From NCBI GenBank assembly GCA_001466705.2, contig LATX02000211.1:62001-126000 (forward strand): a stretch of DNA of 64,000 nucleotides. The letters run 5' to 3'. The position numbers and the translations under genes are program-made. Source of the DNA: Moniliophthora roreri (taxonomy: Eukaryota; Basidiomycota; Agaricomycetes; Agaricales; Marasmiaceae). Below the pieces are notes generated by a model. That model saw nothing but the letters and a program-made list of their open reading frames with translations, had not been told where the DNA came from and made no database searches. Every line of letters starts with the position of its first letter. Position 1 is the first letter of the stretch. This document shows, in pieces, positions 34,278 to 46,012 of the stretch.

Positions 34278-34563
34278 TTTAGCATATATCGTGAATCTTT
34301 TTTTTTTTTTGTTTGTTTGTTTTGTGGCTATATGGAAAAAAAAAAAAACTTGAATCACCCAGACTATAAACACTTTCTGGAAAACCCTGTACCCGTAACT
34401 CGGGGGGGTAGAGCAATGGATAACAAGAAATACTAGTATTCGATTTCACGCCAGTAGTTGGATACCTGGGAATTCATCTAGAGTTTGTCGTACCTATGAC
34501 TCTGTGGTTAGGGTATGCGATATTATTCACACAGACGCGTAGTTCGACTCACGCAAAGATACA

Positions 34564-36397
34564 TCCATCCTTGAAAAGCTTGAAATTTTTCTGTTCTTTT
34601 TGTTTTTATTTTTATCTGATAGGAAATCCCTCAACTCAACGGTATTTATTATCTTTCCTGGGGAGGATAGGGAAACGTGACATCCCCCTCTGATCAAAGA
34701 CGCATATCCAAAGTGTACTCACCGATAAGAGTTATTAAGGATAACGGCGGTAACATTGAGTACTTTTTATGTTTGCATACACCCCACAGCAGGCGCTGAT
34801 TCTTGTGTAACTAACTTGTAAGTATGTTGACGAACTTGTCTACGTAGCGATATTTGTTACGTGAGCGGACCTTTTTTTTTGAAAGTACACACCTTTCCCA
34901 TACCGGATTCGGTCGTAGGAGGGTGTTTGGGTGGCCATAAAGGGGTTATTCGCTTGAGGATGGGCACTAAAATGTTCTCGAGCGCGCCTAATAACGGATC
35001 TTTCATGGCTGTAATATGTAATACATCAAAAGGAAAAAAAGATTTGTTAGCCATGGTCTGCATATCTATCATTGTCCCTCAACTCGTTATTCCACTGGTT
35101 TGCATGGTTCAGAATAAGGTTTTTCGTTCCCGTACTGCTAAGATATCACCTGCCACCGCTGTATTCTCGGGCCCGAGATTCTGTATAGCGGTGGTGCAGA
35201 ATTTCGACTTAGGATGTATATGTATTTGTTGAAAAGCCTTCCTACACGCTCCGGGACACGACGTAGCCATGACAGCAAATACCGCTCATGTAAATAGGAC
35301 AGGCATAGAAAATGTGTCTTTTTTCTATCACCTGTGTACAAACTGAATAGCTGCACTGCACCCGCGACATGATGCATGATCTCTGGCATTACAAGAAGAC
35401 CAGGTGTGTGTTTAAAACGTTCTCCATAGAGCTCGCATTACGGTATGCGTGTTGGGACCATTTCCCTTTATGGGTATCATTATCATTTAGCCTATCATTC
35501 AACGGCTCGCAGCAAAAGGGCTATGCTTCATCAATCTTGGAAATGAAGTGTGGACGGTCTACCTCGTGTTCTTAGGTAAGTATTTTATTCGACATCCGTA
35601 TGACCAGCAATAGCACGGCCTTATTACGATTCGCAGGCATCACATTCTTTCCTCAGAATTACGACCATGACATTTTTCGAGCACTCGTATCGACCATTCC
35701 TCCGCGATTCTCACTTCACAGCTGCTCGCAACGTTTACAACATCTACAAAAACTCTGCCAGCCCCGGTTCAAGCACGGATGGATGGCCAGACTCAGTGGT
35801 GTGCTTACTGCCTTTATATCAAAGTCTCTGCTTACCATGCTCACAGAACAATTTTACGATAATTAAACTCGGGGACCTTGAATTTATAGAATGTCGGAAA
35901 CGCCTGGAATTCGAAATGCAAATCGAAGATGACTCTCCAGCTTCCGGGAGGCAGGATACCAACCCTTTCCGAATGCGGATAATAAAACGAAATAACACGT
36001 GTAAAGCAATCAAAGTGATCAGAACCGTTCACACTGCTAAAATCGCCGGGAGATCGGAAATGTTCACTGTCGTCAGATATGAAGATGAGGGAGGGAGTGC
36101 AGGAAATGCTCTTGCAGTGTGTGATGTTCAGCTACCACACATTTTTGACTACTAATCCCATGATTGATTCCTATACTAGGCCTGCAAGCCAGAATACGAA
36201 CATTGGTCACAAAAAAGGTATGTGGCCCATCATGGAAAGTGACAGAAATTCCTGATGAGATAAATCATTTGAAGACACCCAAAACTCCCACAACTCTTTG
36301 GAGTAACATGCTCGTCAATTCCAGCATTGATATACCATAATGGTGAGGTGTTGAAATTACTAGGACAGCTTTCTGATAAATATTTTAGCTCGCCACA
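34564..36397. other. Flank of array block 1; no supported gene
   Basis: 34640-35050 matches 49310-49860 (for example gggtgtttgggtggcc, cgcttgaggatgggcactag, gtaatacatcaaaag). An open frame at 35667-36155 (162 codons, plus; ends NALAVCDVQLPHIFDY) has mixed charged composition and might be a real exon after an acceptor near 35636, but no domain is recognised. Confidence 0.4.
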
Positions 36398-36544
36398 ATG
36401 CCACTGAAGTCTATAATCACCATAGAATGCAGCCTACCATGTTTACCCTTTTCAGAGTCCTCCTTGTGTGTCCCTCTCTATTGTCTGCATATCACCTACT
36501 CACTGCTTTTCAAGCTCATAGATTACCAGGACACTTATACTGCC

Positions 36545-38186
36545 ATGCCAGAAATATTAGAGGTACTACCTTCTTTCCTTTTATTGGTAATGTCAGTTCT
36601 TAGGCATACAGCAGATGGATACACCTCTCTCCTCCTGGGATTTTGACTTCTCCACTCAATCATTCTATTATAACCTGGACTTTCCAATCAATAAGCATGT
36701 GAAGACCCAGCAGACAAGCTCTCGACATAGCACTGCAAAAGATGTGAGCCCATTGGACTATGTAAAGCGGCCCCAGATCTCCCCTCCCACACTGGATAAC
36801 AGGGTGGAATTCAGACCATCCATAATTAACTATTTATCACACATCACAGGAGACTATCTTGACTTGATTGCTGTGCTTGGGTTGTTGTCCAATAATGTGG
36901 ATCCCCTTGAGATTGCACCTGATGGACTGATTCCATTTGGTGCCTGCTTCCAGAAGCGGTGGAGAGAGAAGCGGGGTCCAATTTTGGCATCATTTCAGTA
37001 CAGGGAGACAGTTACACACTGGGAGATGTTGTCAACAGAACTTGATGTCAATACATCATATGGTAAGAAGGTGTGATTATTGATTGAATTGCATTCTCAA
37101 TCCAATTTTTCAACAGTCAACTCCTATGTTAGAGTATCCTTTCTGGATTGGCAACAGGGTGGTGATTTTGAATGCTATGTTTCTATTGCACCACCTGTGG
37201 ACCAGAGAAGACATTTTAAATGTGCTTTTCTGAGCCAATCATTGGTATTTATGAAGAGAACTGGAATAAATTTTGAATCCCTCAGTGTTGAATCCCTCAA
37301 TGAATGCTGTATGTTCCCTTGATTCTGCTCTTAGTGTATTGCTTGACAAATTATGCAGATCTTCTTGATTTCATAGAGATTAACATTCAGGGACAATTCA
37401 AACCCCTTCCCAGCAACTCTACATCTGCCAAGCCCATCTATCTTTTCATTGGTCCATTTGAATTTGAAACTGTTGATGGGATCTTTTGTCTCAAATGTCC
37501 ACTTAATGGTTCATTCACACATTGGTCTCTTGATCCAGGCAGGCCTGGTGCACCAGTTGATGCAGATAAATATGACCTTCCTCAGCTTCAGGAGACATTT
37601 TCAGTTGGAACTCATTGGCGGATTGGATTTTACAAGGCAGTCAATGAATATCTGTGTTCCAAGGGGCATGATCCTTACAGTACAGCAGATGCAGAGGATC
37701 AGGGATATCCTCTTTTGACATGTGAGTAGACCAGTAGGGAAAATGAATTCACAAGCTGAGGACTCTTTAGACAGGAACAGACCAGAGCAGAGACTTGAAG
37801 GGATGATGGAAGCAAGAAGTGTCATTGAACAGGTGACCGAAGTGATCAAGGACAAAGCAGATTCTAGAACTCAGAATGACCTTGACATTGCTTCTTATGA
37901 CTCCAACCAAAGAAGGATGAAAAAGAACCTGGGAAGCTCCTCTGAGGGCTTATCTGCTGGGGATGGTAGTTTTGTGCTTCTACGGAGGAGGCATCTACTG
38001 GAGCTCACATTGCCTGTATGCATTACTAAATGCAGAGAAATGGATGGACTGATTGTGTAAAACTACTATCAACCTACACCTTATTCTCTGGATATAACCT
38101 TGATGCTATAGAGGAGAGAAAAGAATGGAGGAGTTAGCTCTCCATCTTCTCAGAGGTTATGTCCAGATGCTGGTCATGGAGAGTGA
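36545..38186 (+). CDS. Unrecognised six-exon gene
   Basis: Exons 36545-36562, 36612-37062, 37117-37308, 37359-37721, 37756-38015 and 38112-38186 join in phase across consensus introns and give 452 residues. The ATG at 36398 is in frame and could be the start instead. No signal peptide or membrane segment is visible. The first 150 residues contain a proline-rich link and RWREKRGPILASFQYRE. The middle holds FIEINIQGQFKPLP and YLFIGPFEFETVDG, beta-rich and aromatic. The last third is charged and helical (EARSVIEQVTEVIKDKADS), perhaps coiled coil. I do not recognise the family. It sits in a zone otherwise made of repeats, so it may belong to a mobile element or be a lineage-specific gene. The last exon is least certain: reading through at 38016 would end at 38060. 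Confidence 0.6.
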
Positions 38187-40190
38187 TGCTATAAGCATTC
38201 AAGGCAGGTCACAAAAGGGAGTGAGTATGAGCTAAGGTGCTGTAGGTGGCCTTGGGCCTCAATGAGACTCTTCTTGCAAATCTGCAGTTGGCTGCAATCT
38301 CCAGAACATAAGGAGGGCAGTGATGCATCTAGAAACTGTGTTACACTTTTCCCCTTCTGTACCTATGCTTCTCTTTCTATCAGACCTTTCCACCTTCCCA
38401 GTTTCCCTTTCCTTCTCACTCCCATGCTTCTCATTTGATTGGACATATATGCACTCCCCCAGTTCTCTTTTTACTCTCACAGATGTAACAGTATGTAGTC
38501 AGCATATCCTGATGGCATTGGGTATTTATCATTTACTGATATCTTTATTATTTACACATTGTAGATATGTAAGCATCAGTTGTATGTATTTAAGCACTCA
38601 TACCATGGTCATGGCTCTTCAGCTTGACCTGGTTAATCTACAACTTTGTGTCAATGCATAGAAAGACCTCAGCTCTGAACTGGTCTCAAACTTGTGCTTG
38701 TGTTATCAACTCTAGTCAGCAGGGACTTGGAGTTAGACTTGTTGCTGTGTAGATTGGCACAAGTGACATAACAAACTATGGATACCCCTAGAAGAAAGAG
38801 CACATAGCTATAGTCATGACAACTAGAGTGGACTCAGGCAAGGTTATGTGTACAAGGTATAAACAGGCCAAGACATTGAGAGTATGTGTAGATACTAGCT
38901 AAGGTACAGGGGGCATGGTTTACTGGATGAATCTCTGGTGTAGTTCTGGTTGCATGTAAGGAGCCATGATCTCAGTGTGCTTGCATAAGTAAGCAAGAAA
39001 GGTGTTGGACTTCCAGTGAAAGGTGGACTTCACTGCATTGAAAGGCATTCATAAAATAATACTCTAGGGTGGAACTGATGCAGATGCTGTGACCCTGTAA
39101 GGGGTTCAGACCCTTCTTGGCTGCATTCATGACCCAATCAAGAAACTTCCATTTTGCCATGGGCTTCCAGGATTGCTCCCCCCTCTAGGCCAATAAGAGA
39201 ATAGATGATTGCACTCAGGTGGGTTGTTGACATGGAAGTGATTCTGTAGATTGCTGTCTGGGTTAGTAGGACCCTGCTGAACTGCCCAATACATGTCCTG
39301 GCCCTCAACTGGTGCTGACTTTGTGCTTGGGATGTGAAAGATGGTCACCTTGAACCCATTCCACTTCTCCTCTTGCTACATGTCTGCATGTGTGACATGT
39401 TTGTCTGGACTGAAGTTGGTGAGCCTGTGAACTCTCTGAGTCTGGCTTCTAAGTAAAATGACTGACCAACAGTTCACAATACTGTAAGCTTGCTGTTTCT
39501 TGAGGAAGGTGATTGAGTGTCAAGACTTTATTGAACATCATGTACTCTTTCAAATGCACAAGCACTGAATGATGACAGTATATATTAGCACCCTAATACA
39601 AGGTCAAATAGTACAAGATACTCAATGTAAATGTCAGCTTCCACTCAAAACTTGGTGTGCATTTACAAGGAGGATGTTGGTAGATCAGTGTCTCAATTGA
39701 ACTCTATATTACCCATAATCTACACAATGAAGGTATCCATCATAGAGCTATCAAAGTGAAAGTGTCAGGACTGGGAAAGATTACTGTGTACAATGACCAA
39801 ACACTCATCTATATTTCTGTAAATCCAGGCCAAAATCAACCTTCTCTCATCTTTCCCATTCCTGTCCTTCAGCAAGATAGGCATGGTATTGTTCCTCAAG
39901 CTCTGCATCTGTATTAGCAACAGCCAATCTTCTATTGAGGGTGTGAGCTGGGTGGGTGTGGTAGAGTGGAATGTGTACAAGGGAGCATTGTTGTAGATTT
40001 CAGGGCCCAAACCAGTTTGGTTTTGCATGTGCTTCATGTTCCTTGTGTCAAAGCACAAGGCCTGTATTATATATTAGTTATTGTCACCTGCATCTGTAAT
40101 CAACTTTGGAACATCAAATACTATATGGTTGTGATTCTCGGTAATATGTCAAACCTAGAAAAGACCCACTTTTATTCATTTTACACTACT
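38187..40190. other. Region without a supported gene
   Basis: Only short open frames. Low-GC, CA/TG-rich DNA like the neighbouring repeat zone; no element ends found. Confidence 0.4.
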
Positions 40191-41258
40191 TTTGAATTGG
40201 AACACTTTAATATAACACAAGATAATGGGTAATAAGAACTAGAGTGAGCCCAGTCTGCTAGTCATTGCCTCAGAGAAGCTATGGTACCTTAGAAAGTATG
40301 AAGAGCTATATAATACACTATACAGAGGTGTCTAAGCTGTACTTTCTGACTTATCTATGTATCAGATCCAAATCAGATCACTCCTGAAACCTGTAGGGAA
40401 CCTAACTATGGCCCAATGAATGCATTGGCTAGTCAACCAAGCTCTCGAAGTGCTATCAATGGGATTTTAATTTCTATTTTACCTTTCTATGACATCTGCA
40501 AAGTGCAACCTGCAGTCAAACAGTACAGAGGTACTTAGAGGAGACATCAAAACAGAAAGATGACTTAGAACAGGAATGATCACAGAACAATCCTCCTCTG
40601 AAGTCAATATACAGATCAAAGTCAAAGCAGGCGATCTCTCAATAAAGAGTTCACCAGCAGCTAAACAATACGAGATAAACTAACTAGGTACAAAGTCATC
40701 TCAGAAAGAAGGAAATCACTTCTGAAGGACATCCACTACCTACAGACAGATACAACAAGATGTAAGAAAAAATATCTAACATATAAGAAGTCCTAAATAA
40801 GACCAAGTGTGCATTGTCAAAGGAGATAGGAACAGTAACAGCATGTTCCGACCTTGGAAACTTTGGCATCTAGGCCTCTGCTGATGTGCAGATACTAGAA
40901 AGGGAAATGCTGTAAAGAAACAGGATGGATCCAGCCATCCACTCATAGATACCTGACTTAGAAAAGAGAAAATACAAATTATAGAGTCCAGAACACCTGG
41001 AGACATAGATACCTGTGTGGATATTGTTGAATACTCTAGTGGCCAGACTCTGTGACATCTGAATATTCCCTCTTTTAGTATCTCAGTCACTCGTTTATCA
41101 TTTCCTGAATTATTGGACATTATTTATATTTTTCTGTAGATATATTCCATGGACCATATATAAGGACAGCTAGATATTCATAGATATTCAAGTAACTCTG
41201 CCCCTCTGATTGTGAATACATGAAGAGTTTGTTTGGTGTATAAATTTGTGTGCCATTC
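40191..41258. mobile_element. Retroelement-like repeat, copy A
   Basis: Begins ggaacactttaatata, has a TATA-like catatataaggac near 41155, and ends at the N at 41259. Its 40486-41258 part is nearly identical to 44187-44965, down to the same 114-codon minus-strand open frame, so A and E may be one locus assembled twice. TATA placement and copy number suggest LTR-retrotransposon relics. No reverse transcriptase or integrase frame is present. Confidence 0.6.
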
Positions 41259-41259
41259 N

Positions 41260-42275
41260 TTGGAACACTTTAATATGACACCAGATAACAGGTAATAAGG
41301 ACTAGAGTGAGCCCACTCTGCTAGTCATTGCCTTAGAGAAGCTATGGTACCTTGGAAAGTACAAAGAGCTATATGATATGCTATACAGAGGTGTCGAAGC
41401 TGTACTTCCTGACTTATCTATGTATCAGATCTAAAACAGATCACTCCCGAAACCTGTAGAGAACCTAACTATGGCTCAATAAATGCATTGGCTAGTTAAC
41501 CAAGCTCTCAAAGTGCTATCAAGGGGATTTTAATTTCTACTTTACCTTTCTATGATATCTGCAAAGTGCAATCTGCAGTCAAACAGTACAGAGGTACTTA
41601 GAGGAGATGTCAAAACAGAAAGATGACTTAGAACAGGAATGATCATAGAACGATCCTCCTTCAAAGTCAATATACAGATCAGAGTCAAAGCAGGTAATCT
41701 CTTAATAAAGAATTCACCAGCGGCTAAACAATATGCAATAACCTAACTAGGTATAAGGTCATCTCAGAACGATGGAACTCACTTCTGAAGGACATCCACT
41801 ACTTACAGACAGATACTATGAGACATACAAAGAATATCTAAATGCATAAGAAGTTCTAAATAAGACCGAGCATGCACTGTCAAAGGAGAGAGGAACAGTA
41901 ACAGCGTGTTCTGACCTTGGAGACTTTGGCATCTAGGCCTCTACTGATGTGAGGATACTGGAATAGGAAATGCTGTAAAGAGACAGGACAGATACAGCCA
42001 TCTGCTTGTAGATACCTGACTTAGAAAAAGAGAAAATACAAATTATAGAGCCCAGAACGCCTGGAAACATAGATACCTGCATGGATATGGTCGGATACCC
42101 TAGTGGCCAGACTCTGTGACATCTGAATATTCCCTCTTTTAGTATCTCCATCACTCATTTATCATTTCCTGAATTATCGGACATTATTTATTTTTCTGTA
42201 GATATATTCCTTGGACTGTATATAAGGACAGCTAGATATTCATACATGCTCAAGTAACTCTGCCCCCTCTGATTG
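41260..42275. mobile_element. Retroelement-like repeat, copy B
   Basis: Starts tggaacactttaatatgac like copy A and diverges from it by some 5-8% by eye. It ends at the N at 42276. Confidence 0.6.
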
Positions 42276-42276
42276 N

Positions 42277-42889
42277 CTGGAATGGGAAATGCTGTAAAGA
42301 GACAGGACAGATACAGCCATCTGCTTGTAGATACCTGACTTAGAAAAAGAGAAAATACAAATTATAGAGCCCAGAATGCCTGGAAACATAGATACTCTAG
42401 TGGCCAGACTCCGTGACATCTGAATATTCCCTCTTTTAGTATCTCCATCACTCATTTATCATTTCCTGAATTATCGGACATTATTTATTTTTCTGTAGAT
42501 ATATTCCTTGGACTGTATATAAGGACAGCTAGATATTCATACATGCTCAAGTAACTCTGCCCCCTCCAATTGTGAATACATGAAGAGTTTGTTTGGTGTA
42601 TAAATTTGTGTGCCATTCTAGTTTTGCTTCCTCACTTCAGGCCCTGGAGATTGGTCCTGAGTGACTCCAGAGAGATAGACATCTGATAACGAACTTGCAT
42701 CATAAGAGATAAGAGTAACATCTTGAGTGCGTTGTCATGCTTTTCTAAGAGAAACTTTACACCAAGAAGGAGCCTTGGGCACTTGGAGTGTGGCCTATGT
42801 GTGTATCAGGTTGTGACACACTTAGAGTATTAGCAAGGGGTGTGCCTGCACTGAACTCTTTGTAGAAATTGGTCTAGGACCTTTTCCAG
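42277..42889. mobile_element. Retroelement-like repeat, copy C
   Basis: Nearly identical to 43229-43806 of copy D, stopping exactly at the N (cttttccagN where D continues cttttccagtacac). It adds the downstream part (tgccattctagttttgcttcctcac ...) not covered in B. Confidence 0.6.
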
Positions 42890-42890
42890 N

Positions 42891-44185
42891 AAAGACGACT
42901 TAGAACAGGAACGATCATAGAACGATCCTCCTCCGAAGTCAATATATGGATCAGAGTCAAAGCAGGTGATCTCTTAATAAAGAATTCACAGGCAGCTAAA
43001 CAATATGCGATAACCTAACTAGGTATAAGGTCATCTTGGAATGATGGAACTCACTTCCGAAGGACATCCACTACTTACAGACAGATACCACAAGACATAC
43101 GAAGAATATCTAAATGCATAAGAAGTCCTAAATAAGACCGAGCATGCACTGTCAAAGGAGATAGGAACAGTAACAGCATGTTCCGACCTTGGAAACTTTG
43201 GCATCTAGGCCTCTACCGATGTGAGGATACTGGAATGGGAAATGCTGTAAAGAGACGGGCCAGATACAGCCATCTGCTTGTAGATACCTGACTTAGAAAA
43301 AGAGAAAATACAAATTATAGAGCCCAGAATGCCTGGAAACATAGATACTCTAGTGGCCAGACTCCGTGACATCTGAATATTCCCTCTTTTAGTATCTCCA
43401 TCACTCATTTATCATTTCCTGAATTATCGGACATTATTTATTTTTCTGTAGATATATTCCTTGGACTGTATATAAGGACAGCTAGATATTCATACATGCT
43501 CAAGTAACTCTGCCCCCTCCAATTGTGAATACATGAAGAGTTTGTTTGGTGTATAAATTTGTGTGCCATTCCAGTTTTGCTTCCTCACTTCAGGCCCTGG
43601 AGATTGGTCCTGAGTGACTCCAGAGAGATAGACATCTGATAATGAACTTTTGTCATGCTTTTCTAAGAGAAACTTTACACCAAGAAGGAGCCTTGGGCAC
43701 TTGGAGTGTGGTCTGTGTGTGTATCAGGTTGTGACACACTTAGAGTATTAGCAAGGGGTGTGCCTGTGCTGAACTCTTTGTAGAAATCAGTCTAGGACCT
43801 TTTCCAGTACACTGTGTGTTGTAGTTATCTTGAAGAAGTCTTGAACTCCATAGGGTCAGACTATATCGGCTATCGAGTCTTTGTACAGGACTGTAGCTCT
43901 TGTGTTTTGTGCTTTGTGCACTGTGTTCTTGTGGTGTGTTTGTGTGTTTGGACATAAACTCTTTTTAAAAACCCATATATACTCCTCTGGAGGTGAACAC
44001 TTTGAAGTAGATTGCTTCCATAAGAGAGAGAATCAACCTAGCTAAGGGTTTTGTTGGCATTCTAAGTGCAGTAACTCTGATCATGTTGATCCACACTTGC
44101 ACAACAAACTGAGTTAGACTTTTTGGAGGTTATCTTTTGGGTAGCTTTCCACTAGTCTTATTCTTAGACAAATTACTGCCCCAGA
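42891..44185. mobile_element. Retroelement-like repeat, copy D
   Basis: The longest uninterrupted view of the right part of the unit, ending in gttatcttttgggtagctttccactagtcttattcttagac before the N at 44186. Confidence 0.6.
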
Positions 44186-44186
44186 N

Positions 44187-45597
44187 TACCTTTCTATGTC
44201 ATCTACAAAGTGCAACATGCAGTCAAACAGTACAGAGGTACTTAGAGGAGACATCAAAACAGAAAGATGACTTAGAACAGGAATGATCACAGAACAATCC
44301 TCCTCTGAAGTCAATATACAGATCAAAGTCAAAGCAGGCGATCTCTCAATAAAGAGTTCACCAGCAGCTAAACAATACGAGATAAACTAACTAGGTACAA
44401 AGTCATCTCAGAAAGAAGGAAATCACTTCTGAAGGACATCCACTACCTACAGACAGATACAACAAGATGTAAGAAAAAATATCTAACATATAAGAAGTCC
44501 TAAATAAGACCAAGTGTGCATTGTCAAAGGAGATAGGAACAGTAACAGCATGTTCCGACCTTGGAAACTTTGGCATCTAGGCCTCTGCTGATGTGCAGAT
44601 ACTAGAAAGGGAAATGCTGTAAAGAAACAGGATGGATCCAGCCATCCACTCATAGATACCTGACTTAGAAAAGAGAAAATACAAATTATAGAGTCCAGAA
44701 CACCTGGAGACATAGATACCTGTGTGGATATTGTTGAATACTCTAGTGGCCAGACTCTGTGACATCTGAATATTCCCTCTTTTAGTATCTCAGTCACTCG
44801 TTTATCATTTCCTGAATTATTGGACATTATTTATATTTTTCTGTAGATATATTCCATGGACCATATATAAGGACAGCTAGATATTCATAGATATTCAAGT
44901 AACTCTGCCCCTCTGATTGTGAATACATGAAGAGTTTGTTTGGTGTATAAATTTGTGTGCCATTCTAGTTTTGCTTCCTCACTTCAGGCCCTGGAGATTG
45001 GTCCTGAGTGACTCCAGAGATAGACATCTGATAACGAACTTGCATTGTAAGACATAAGTGTAACATCTTGAGTGCATTATAGCACTTTTCTAAGAGACAC
45101 TTTACACCAAGAAGGAGCCTTGGGCACTTGGAGTGTGGCCTGTGTTGGGTATCAGGTTGTGACACACTTAGAGTCTTAGCAAGGGGTGTGCCTGCACTGA
45201 ACTCTTTGTAGAAATTGGTCTAGGACCTTTTCCAGTACACCGTGTGCTGTAGTTGTCTTCAAGAAGTCTTGAACTCTGTAGGGTCAGACTATATCGGCTA
45301 TTGAGTCTTTGTATGGGACTGCAGCTCTTGTGTTTGTGCTTTGTGCACTGTGTTCTTTGTGTTTTGTGTGTGTGTTTGTGAAATAAACCCTTTTTAAAAA
45401 CCATATACTCCTCTGGAGGTGAACACCTTGAAGTAGCTTACTTCAATAAGAGAGAATCAACCTAGCTAAGAGTTTTGTTGGCATCCTAAGTGCAGCAACT
45501 CTGATCATGCTGATCCACACTTGCACAACAACCTGAGTTAGACTTTTGGAGGTTATCTTTTGGGTAGTTTTCCACTAGTCTTATCTTAGACAAATTA
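44187..45597. mobile_element. Retroelement-like repeat, copy E
   Basis: The most complete copy, running from the left part shared with A to the right end shared with D. It abuts the LTR-like repeat at 45598. Confidence 0.6.
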
Positions 45598-46012
45598 TCA
45601 GAGCTTGCACTATAGTCATAAGTGCACTTTCTCATCCAGTAGCAATATTGTAGCATTGAATATTCATAGGTAAAATTGAGTAGAACTTATGTATTACACA
45701 TGTGTTTCTCCACTTGCTGACTGATGACTATATTGTGTCTCACTAAGACACATTATACTTAGATACTTTGTCTCACAAGTATTCAGTAGCTTACATCTAT
45801 ACTTTACTAGGTTTCACCATTTATCCACAGAACTTATCCTCTGGACTAGTATAAAAGCATGTCTGTAAACTACTACATTCCTTAGAACAGTTTACATTGT
45901 CTCTACTGCACATCACACTGTACAACCCACAAGGTTCACAGCAAGTTCTTGTGTAAATGTGAGTTGAGCCAATTCCACTGCACTTTATGTCTCTGTTTCT
46001 TCTCAACATCTT
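45598..46012 (+). mobile_element. Partial LTR-like repeat related to 2468-2951
   Basis: Matches 2548-2951 from gagcttgcac to cttctcaacat, including tattcagtagcttacat and the TATA-like gtataaaagcat near 45850. The first 80 bp of the 2468 copy are missing because copy E adjoins. Confidence 0.6.

Larger units (their letters stand above)
33219..34563 (+). repeat. Array of tRNA-like loci, block 1
   Basis: At least eight loci in one orientation, about 75-200 bp apart (33219, 33339, 33511, 33752, 33934, 34110, 34189, 34390, 34489), start gtacctgtaactcag and mostly end cgcgtgttcgaatcacgycaggtac. They look derived from tRNA-Cys(GCA), with a shared change of the acceptor stem. Several have only one half left. 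Intervening DNA is pyrimidine-rich and includes poly-T runs that could serve as pol III terminators. The block with its flanks (about 33200-35050) was copied to 48100-49860. Confidence 0.75.

Noticed and set aside
32861..34563. CRISPR-like regular spacing of repeats
   Set aside because: Repeats are tRNA-derived halves with variable spacing in a eukaryotic genome; no uniform direct repeat.
38016..38035. A 20 nt intron at the end of the unknown gene
   Set aside because: Too short for a spliceosomal intron; a 96 nt intron to 38112 fits better.
40776..44827. Identical 114-codon minus-strand frames at 40776-41120 and 44483-44827
   Set aside because: They lie in copies of a repeat, are open only in some copies, and contain no recognisable domain.
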